Assembly (NCBI RefSeq): GCF_015706575.1
Contig: NW_024037067.1
Coordinates: 2,215,371-2,279,370 of the forward strand
Length of the DNA: 64,000 nt
Source: Patiria miniata
Lineage: Eukaryota > Echinodermata > Asteroidea > Valvatida > Asterinidae
Direction: 5' to 3'
In this document: piece by piece, positions 57,286 to 64,000 of the stretch
How the letters are laid out: each line of letters starts with the position of its first letter
Position numbering within the stretch: position 1 is the stretch's first letter
Program-made: the position numbers and the translations under genes
The notes under the pieces: generated by a model
What the model was told of the DNA's origin: nothing
Database searches by the model: none
What the model saw: the letters and a program-made list of their open reading frames with translations, nothing else

Positions 57286-58489
57286 TTTTTGTTTTTCCTG
57301 TTTTTAATATGCACCTTTAAGACCACATCACAAGACGTGTGGTCACTTGCCGCCAGAGTGCGCTTGAAAATGCATGACGTTACTGGTCAGATTTTTGAAA
57401 AGCCCACCCTTTCCACAGAATAACATCCTTGAATTCCTAAAATCCAAAGGGATTTTCCATTCTAGTAAGAAAACACTCACCTCTGTTTACCTACATTTGC
57501 ATATCAGCGGGCATGCGCACAAACCTTTGCTGAAAAGAATAGCGCCCAAACCTCACCCTCGGCGCCCACTACATGTTTGCGCTATACCGGTATATCTTTG
57601 GAACTAAATAGAGTATCGTGTTCGTTTTTTCGTGAGGTTGTAGACTATGCCGCGAGAAATATGTCTTGTTGCCGGAACAAAACCGCTTGACTTTACTTCC
57701 AGTGTTTAACCGGAAGTGCTATAAAAACTGAATATAACTCAAAAGCGGAAGCATTTTACTACAGACATATAAATTATGAAATTGTTTAGTGAGGAATGCC
57801 AGACACAAAAAAACAGTATGATGATGTCATCATCGGAAAGGGCGCCCCCGAGTGGCACATAAAACAGTGTTTGGTTTCTTTAATTTTAAAACCATCCGTT
57901 CAAATTTTACCATATCGCCTCTTGATATTCTCTATCAACCACAAATAACTTGGGAAGGTTTCAAATTCATGACGTCATCAGACTGGAAGTTACTTTAAGG
58001 AATATTTGAAAACGATCATAATTTTAAATTTAATTGTATCTTTTGATCCATGTCGTAAATCTTCGTAGCCCAAATAATGATATCCATTACAATGTTGACC
58101 TTTACTTCCAAATACTGTGACGTCATCAAACCGAAAGTTAGGTATTATTACTACATATACATATATTTTCCATATTTTCATACGTTATTTAACTTTACAG
58201 TGAACATTTATCCACTCCGAACTAAATCAGTATTCACTTCCCGTTTTGTTTGCTAATGACGACATCAAGCCAGAAATAACTTGTATGTGTACATAGAATG
58301 TTTACTGAAATGTATCACACCGTTAAAGATACATTTTTTTAACAAAATAACTTATTGTACTGGAAAGGATTTAATTTCGTGATCCCTTGTTCTTACATAC
58401 ACATATTCAGAACTTAACTCGGCAGTGTTTATTAAAAAAATTGCCTGCCCGACCACTCTGCGTTTGTAACAACAAACGCGAACCTCTAG
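57286..58489 (+). mobile_element. Helentron-like unit (plus), terminus CTAG at 58486
   Basis: Last plus unit of the array. Ends GACCACTCT, hairpin GCGTTTGTAACAACAAACGC, GAACCTCTAG|TTTT. Its body matches the intronic copy at 3229-4177. It begins with an odd 57470-57570 stretch that is repeated inverted at 62390-62500. Confidence 0.6.
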
Positions 58490-61250
58490 TTTTCATTTTA
58501 ACTCTTCAAATGCAACTCTTTAACTAATCAAATGCATGAATTCCTGTCGCGTTGAAGCTGAAGGATTCTTCTAGACCAGAGGACCATAGGATGAGTATAA
58601 ACTTGGCGAAAGGCTGGAATTGAAAGCTGGTAGCCTGGAAGGGATGCAATACATGTAGATAGGTGCAAGTACCAGTAGCATTCTGAGAATGTTGAGGACC
58701 TGTATCTGAATACTGATGGGAGAAGAAATCATTCTATTGAAGTGAATTCAATACCTTCTTACTGGCCAGGTGGAACGTTAGGAGGAACAGCCAACTGGGT
58801 GGCTCTGAAGTGGACAGGCAGGAAGAAAGAGCGAGTTCCCCGGATGAAGCATGTAGTACACTACATCTGAACAAGGGCGGATCCAGGGGGGGGCCAAAGG
58901 GGGCCATGCCCCCCCCCCCCCCCAAAACGAAACCAATTTTTTTTTTTTTTTATGTGACATCGCAATAAAGGCAGGCAATGAGTACACCACCATCTTTTCC
59001 TCAAAAAAACATTGGTTAAAGTGGTCAGAAATTGCCTCAGATCGCACCACAGAGCATCTAGAATCCAAAAAATTTCGGGGCCCTTAAGCGGGCCCCGAAC
59101 CCCACGCCGTAATTTTTTTGACCCACTTTTTTGGGGGACCAAAATTTTTTTTGGCCCCCCCAAAAATTGTGTTCTGGATCCGCCCTTGCATCTGAACTGT
59201 GAAATTGTCCGTCTGGACCAAGACAAGCTTGATTAGGACTTTGGATATGAGCAAATGCAAGGCCTTGAGCACTGTCAATAGCTCTGGTTGAAGGAATGCA
59301 ACTTGCTCTCTTTAGTTGGCCAAGTGCTTGGTACTAAATGACCATCCAGATGGAATCTCAAACCCTGTCCGAGGTACCCATTGCGATGGTAGAAGATGAA
59401 GTTACCCGGTACATTGTCCTGAAAAGGCCATCAGTGCAGTAGGTCATAGCTAAGATGGGTAACTGGAATCCCTTTGGAGATGACTCTTAGCGTACGTGTA
59501 GATGGGAAGACAAAGGAAAGGCTGCACAGAGCGCCTGTGTGTCATGCACCAGGGAACTAGGTCTATCATCAAGATGCCAGAAGGTTTCGATGCCATCACG
59601 TTGTGTCTAACGTTCCCCAGTAATAACTGAAACCAAGTTGGAAAATGTTTCAAGGTAGGTCAGCTGTCGTGAAGGAGCTTGATACTGAAGATGAAAAACA
59701 ACATCAAGTGCGAGTTAGACAGACTGTTAAGACTATACTGGAGATACATGTAAGGTCTGTTATAGCCTATCATCTAAGTACAAGAGCAAATTGATCTATT
59801 TTGCTGTAAAAAGGAATGTTGCCACAACATAGGCGATTCTTATAAAGACCCAAAGGAGCTGTGAAAATCAAAAAGGTCTGTAGAGAAACCCTGTAGGTAT
59901 GCAGAACTCCAACTTCTGATGATCCACGTATATGGGTACTGTACAAGGACATTAGTATCCCAATGATTGATGGAAACAGCAAACCAACCTGTCTTCAGAG
60001 ACTGGAGGGAAGTAGAAAGCATTTCCATCTGAATTCCTTTGCTGCATGTCAAAGTTTGATAATGGGCCGCCATATGTCAGACTGCTACCGACTGAGAAAA
60101 AGGGTGAAGTAAGCCAAAACCCGATCCAGTTGGAAGTATCCTGATCTAAAGAAAGGATATCATTCTCTAAAGCGACAAACGAGTGTAAGTTGAGGCAGAA
60201 GCTCGTGGTCAGGGAGAACCGAGGTAGATGAGAATTCTAGACAATGCTTTGAAGAAGTGTCTGACGAAATCCGTATGTATGAAATTACATAAAACCACCT
60301 CTGACCAGACTCTGTAGGACAAATACTTGTTCTAAAGACTCGAAGCAGTGAAGATATGTCAGATTCTGCTGTAAGCTAAGGATGAAGAAGAAGACCGGTC
60401 TACAAAACTCCTGGCTGAAGAAATTAATCTCAGTCAGTTGAATCATGCTGGTTTGAGACCCGGTTGGAGACCGACGTAGAAGAAGTACATGCATGCTAAG
60501 CACTGATGAGGATTAACCTATCTCAAAATATGGAATCCTGCACCATAGTCTTGCCATAACCTGACATTATGCAAAAGAAACATTCATCCAAGACAAGAAT
60601 GCCATATAGCCAGAATTTGTAACAAGTCCCAATGCAATTCCAACAATCTAGACAATAAAGCAGAATGATAAAATCTCCAATAAAAACTGCATCAGTTAAG
60701 AGAGATATCATGGCAACTTGCAAGGGCACCAGACAAAAGAAGAATATTCTGTGAAGGCCCCGTGGCATCGATGGATTGAAGAGTAAGGCAGTAATCCTTG
60801 GTCTATTGAAATAATCAACAAACCATCCCAACAGGCTGATGAATATAAACAGGCCAGCTGAGCAAGTTATTCAAGTGATATCAAGGAATCTGTAGAAGGA
60901 ATACTCATACACGACACTCCCCAACACGATCGTATCTATTGGGAAGAAGCAGGGAAAGAATGCAGCATCCAGACGCCAGCAACGTTTGAGTACAAGTCTA
61001 TTGGAGTCAAGACTATTTATTTATTTTTTTTTACCAATCTTGTAATGATTTCAAACTAAAAGTGGCATCAGGTTGCAACATACTATCCAACGGTAGCTTG
61101 AGCGTAGATACATGTGAGCCTGTATTATGAACATGCTCAAGAGGACCAACCCACAGTCATAGGATGGAAAAACTAAAAGAGAAAACCCAGAAGGCAATCT
61201 CGAACATGGGAGACGACTTCAATGAGTAATGAAGAAATCACAATCAAATC
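58490..61250. other. 2.7-kb stretch without recognised genes
   Basis: Apart from the MITE at 58872-59188 I recognise nothing. Purine content on the plus strand is high, and the sequence lacks the CRE and satellite words of the array, so it marks a change of sequence class. Minus-strand open frames of 70-100 codons (for example 60523-60831) show no family motif. Confidence 0.4.
58872..59188. mobile_element. hAT MITE with CAAGGGCGGATCCAG ends
   Basis: Perfect 15-bp inverted ends CAAGGGCGGATCCAG (58872-58886) and CTGGATCCGCCCTTG (59174-59188). The perfect 8-bp duplication CATCTGAA is at 58864-58871 and 59189-59196. The interior has C-rich and T-rich tracts. It is 317 bp and non-coding. CA(A/G)GGGCGGATCCAG ends are common in animal hAT elements. 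Confidence 0.93.
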
Positions 61251-62450
61251 AGCCCGAACATCCAAAAGTCAATCCTCCGTCCGCGTCCAATTGAAATCGC
61301 AAGTTGGAACTGCGAACGGGAGGGCTCGGGAGGCGGTCCTCACCGGGTCGATCCCCAGCGCCGTGGACAGTCGAGCAGCTGTTTAAGTCACCGGAGTCAT
61401 GTTGAGAAAACATCACAACGATATGAACATTGGATGAAAAATCCACGGTAGCATGGAATCGTTGTCTCGGAGTTAAAAAAGGAACCCCAAAATCCTTCAA
61501 AGAAAGTGGAGAAATCCCACGATGAGTACCCATCGGTAACGCAATGTCGCTTAACTGGCTAAGAAAGTGCGCCCTCTGGTGGGTAAAAACCATGTACGTG
61601 TGGCGACTCCTTGAGATTATTTTTCCATTGTCTTGGGAATTCTTGGGAATTTTCCATTTTGATGTGTGGCCACGCTGCACCATGTGTCGATATTGCAGTG
61701 CAGTGCATGCAGTCTAGCCCTTGTTAAGTTTCTCAAATTTGAAATTTCAGTTCAGTTCATTTAAATCCAGTGTTCACAATAAAAGTACATCAAACCTTAT
61801 TACTTGTATTTCTTAAGTCAGAACATAATAAATATATAAAATACACGCAAAAGTCCACTTGGTGCTGAAGGCGATGGAAAAAATCTCGGGCTCGCCTGGA
61901 AAGCTTGATCATGGTGTGTGTACCTGCGTGTAGTGTAGATGAAGATGGTGGTGGTCGGGTGGTGCCCCGCCTCTGTGACCGGGCGGGCTGGTCAAATTAC
62001 CGAGGGACCTATGGGTATCGAACGCCAAGCCTCACTTACCCGCAAGCACATGAGTGACGTCTGCTGCTTGCATGTGCTCTTGTTGTAGACTGTCGAATGT
62101 GCGGGATTTTTCGGGAATCTTGCAGTGACTCTTGCTGGAGAGGAGTGCCTGTTCCCGGGGTATTTCCTACTGTCGAACCCGGGGATTAGACCCGGTCGTA
62201 GTAGAGAAATATCACGCTTGGAGTGTTGGTTGGAGGGTGATTTCCCATAAGAACGACTTGAGCTAACAGTAACAGTTTTACTATTTTTACAAGCACAGCG
62301 AGTACGGTTAAATTGTATGTGTTGACGCTACGTGTCACTGAAAAAACTAGGAGTCGTCTTTGTGTAACGGGCAATTTAAGGGACATGTAGTGGGCACAGA
62401 GGGTGAGGCTTGGGCGCTAATCTTTTCAGCGAATGTTTGTGTGCATGCGG
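61250..62450. other. GC- and CpG-richer stretch, function unknown
   Basis: Richer in CpG than its surroundings (61290-61400, 61890-62180). A minus-strand open frame 61249-61683 (144 codons from an ATG in CACCATGTG) has no recognised domain. It could be a promoter or first exon, but splice-site and family evidence are lacking. Confidence 0.25.
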
Positions 62451-62499
62451 GCTGATATGCAAATGTAGGTAAACAGAGGTGAGATGTTTTCTGTAATGG

Positions 62500-62871
62500 A
62501 AAGCAAGTTCACATCTTTTACCAATTGCAAATACTGGTAACAAAGCAATTTCGGGTTCAACAGGAAAGAAGGGTCACGTGATTTTGCACGTTATATCAAA
62601 ATTAAGACCATGAATTATTCTATCAATTCCCATAAAAAAACAAAATCAGATCTCTCACTGTTGATTTTAGATGATTTTACGTGATGACGTAATCATGATG
62701 TCACTTGGCAGTGCATATTATTTTATTGTAGTTTTAGTCTGTACCAAGTTTGAAGCCAATTAGACGAATAAAAGTGTTAAATTTTGTAAGCAGAATAAAA
62801 TTGTCAATATTTGAAAAAAAACATAGAAAATCTACCGATGACGTCATCGTGACGTCATTTCAGATTTTGAG
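62500..62871 (-). repeat. Minus-oriented CRE-dyad module fragment
   Basis: Similar to the 32.5-33.9 kb modules (AGCAAGTTCACATCTTT, GTCACGTGATTTT, TCAATTCCCATAAAAA). It ends with a TGACGTCA pair at 62839/62850, again 11 bp apart. Confidence 0.6.
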
Positions 62872-64000
62872 TACCGTAATTTTCGGAATATAAGCCGCGC
62901 GGCGTATAAGCCACAGCACGCAAAAATCTGCAAATTAAGATTTGAAGTCAACATATAAGCCGCACCGGCGTATAAGCTGCACCGACTGCAGCGGTTTCAA
63001 TTTTGTAGGGCCTCCAAATTCTAGTCAAAATGCTCTGCACCAGTTCCATTTACACTACGAAAGCTATAAAAAGGGCCACAAAAGTTATATCAAATCATTC
63101 ACAGTTGATACTCTTACAAACAAATATGGAAATTGATGATGAGAAATAAACACCGGGAATTGCTGCCGGCTGCCCCGTCCGGTCCCCGGCCTTAAACGTA
63201 AGTGCACGGCCCGGTAGCTTGCGCCGGCGAATGATAACATTTTCCCCCAGCACTTGAGAGACTGTGAAACCCACCGTGTGTCGTCCGACTGGAGCGCTAC
63301 AAATGCTGCTTTGTGGCAACAGATGCTGATTTGTTTTGTCCCAAGAATAAACAGGTCCGTTTTTACAACAAAACGTATTAAATTGTTGTGATTACTAACG
63401 AGTAGTAACGTCAAAATTCAAGTTGCGATCGTAACTTTCTTTGAAAACAGTCAACACGATGCTGAAATTTTTATGGACGAATCCATTCATTTTGTAAGGG
63501 GTGATTTTTAGCGCCTGTTTTAAGTTTTACATCGTTTCTTGAATACATTTCAAGAAAAAAATTGTACTGTGACATTAAACAACTGATTATTGAATGAAGA
63601 AATGTTTGGAACTCCATAAAAAGTATTAGTTGTCTTTTTTTCTGTTTTTAAACAGCGGAAATATTGGTAATTATTGTTCCCAAGAAAGTACACCCCTTTA
63701 TTACCACAAATGGTGTGGTCCATGGGGAATGCATGCAGCATGCATGCAGCATGCATGCAGCACTAGAATCACGTACGGCCGGTTGTCGAATGTCGATGTC
63801 GAAGAGACACCTAGCTTTCGCTAGCCGTACTTTTTACCGCTCGGTACCTTTTTTGGGACGTGCTTTCGGTTTGTTAATGACTTTCTTAATTGATGATTCA
63901 TATCAGCAACAGATCTTTTCTTATACCAGTACACTAAATATACATTTGAATATCATTTTTATTCTTCAAGTCTCGGCGTATAAGCCGCCCTGCGTATAAG
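62872..64000 (+). repeat. ATAAGCCGC repeat element, runs off the window
   Basis: Begins TACCGTAATTTTCGGAATAT and contains several copies of GGCGTATAAGCCGC or variants at 62885-62990 and again at 63973-64000. Similar TATAAGCCGC/TATAAGTCGC repeats are widespread in animal genomes. Between them 63000-63970 is unassigned, with a GCATGCA microsatellite at 63730-63760. The superfamily is not decided. Confidence 0.5.

Larger units (their letters stand above)
57470..62500. repeat. Inverted ~105-bp arms 5 kb apart
   Basis: 57470-57572 (CACCTCTGTTTACCTACATT.. GCATATCAGCGGGCATGCG.. CCCACTACATG) is repeated inverted at about 62388-62495. Whether this is one foldback element or two independent insertions cannot be decided; no target duplication was found. 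Confidence 0.5.

Noticed and set aside
31628..58489. CRISPR-like array of spaced repeats
   Set aside because: Repeats are long, divergent, unevenly spaced and lie in an intron-bearing animal genome; there are no cas genes.
61249..61683. 144-codon minus-strand frame as a first exon
   Set aside because: The region is CpG-richer, but no domain or supported splice site was found; kept only as an unexplained stretch.

Overview
The window looks like nuclear DNA of a marine invertebrate animal. It has phase-consistent GT-AG introns, animal-type LINE, DIRS, hAT, TTAA-type, Helentron-like and Transib/RAG-like transposable elements, a tRNA-derived SINE head, and many ACATGTACATGT and ACCGGTA words. 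An echinoderm or hemichordate is my best guess, at low confidence.

The only host gene I can support is mitochondrial aconitase (ACO2) on the minus strand. Ten internal exons lie between 31156 and 932, all in consistent phase, and they carry the three iron-sulfur cluster cysteines. Both gene ends are outside the window or unrecognised. One intron (15380-31104) is 15.7 kb long because mobile elements have piled into it.

Layout. At 1-15.4 kb are nine aconitase exons with intronic MITEs: a TTAA-flanked element with CCCTAACCC ends, a Helentron-like copy, a 3.1 kb foldback, two related TTAA MITEs with palindromic cores, and an element with CAGAGATGC ends. At 15.8-21.5 kb is a minus-strand LINE split by a 2.0 kb long-TIR element, which itself holds a hAT-type MITE with a perfect 8-bp duplication. 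At 21.8-29.9 kb is a DIRS-type tyrosine-recombinase retrotransposon with inverted terminal repeats, an internal complementary region, gag, RT/RNase H and recombinase. It carries two homopolymer frameshifts, a stop just before the catalytic Tyr, and a 2.0 kb DNA element inserted 2 bp upstream of the gag ATG. At 29.9-30.5 kb are a SINE head and a LINE 5' fragment.

At 31.6-58.5 kb is a 27-kb array of head-to-tail, non-autonomous Helitron/Helentron-like units. Units end in a hairpin plus CTAG (or a decayed form of it) followed by T. They point minus from 31.6 to 41 kb and plus from 41.6 to 58.5 kb, with eight stand-alone hairpins at the switch. The units contain a 171-bp satellite, a 27-bp minisatellite, double CRE palindromes (two TGACGTCA 11 bp apart) and a CAACAT simple-sequence tract. 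Inside one unit sits a 2,082-bp element (35013-37094) with CACAGTGG ends, a 5-bp GC-rich duplication, a RAG1/Transib-like transposase remnant, and ends whose spacing differs by 10 bp. At 58.5-64 kb the sequence is mostly unrecognised, with one hAT MITE and an unrelated ATAAGCCGC repeat. No autonomous Helitron protein and no second host gene were seen.
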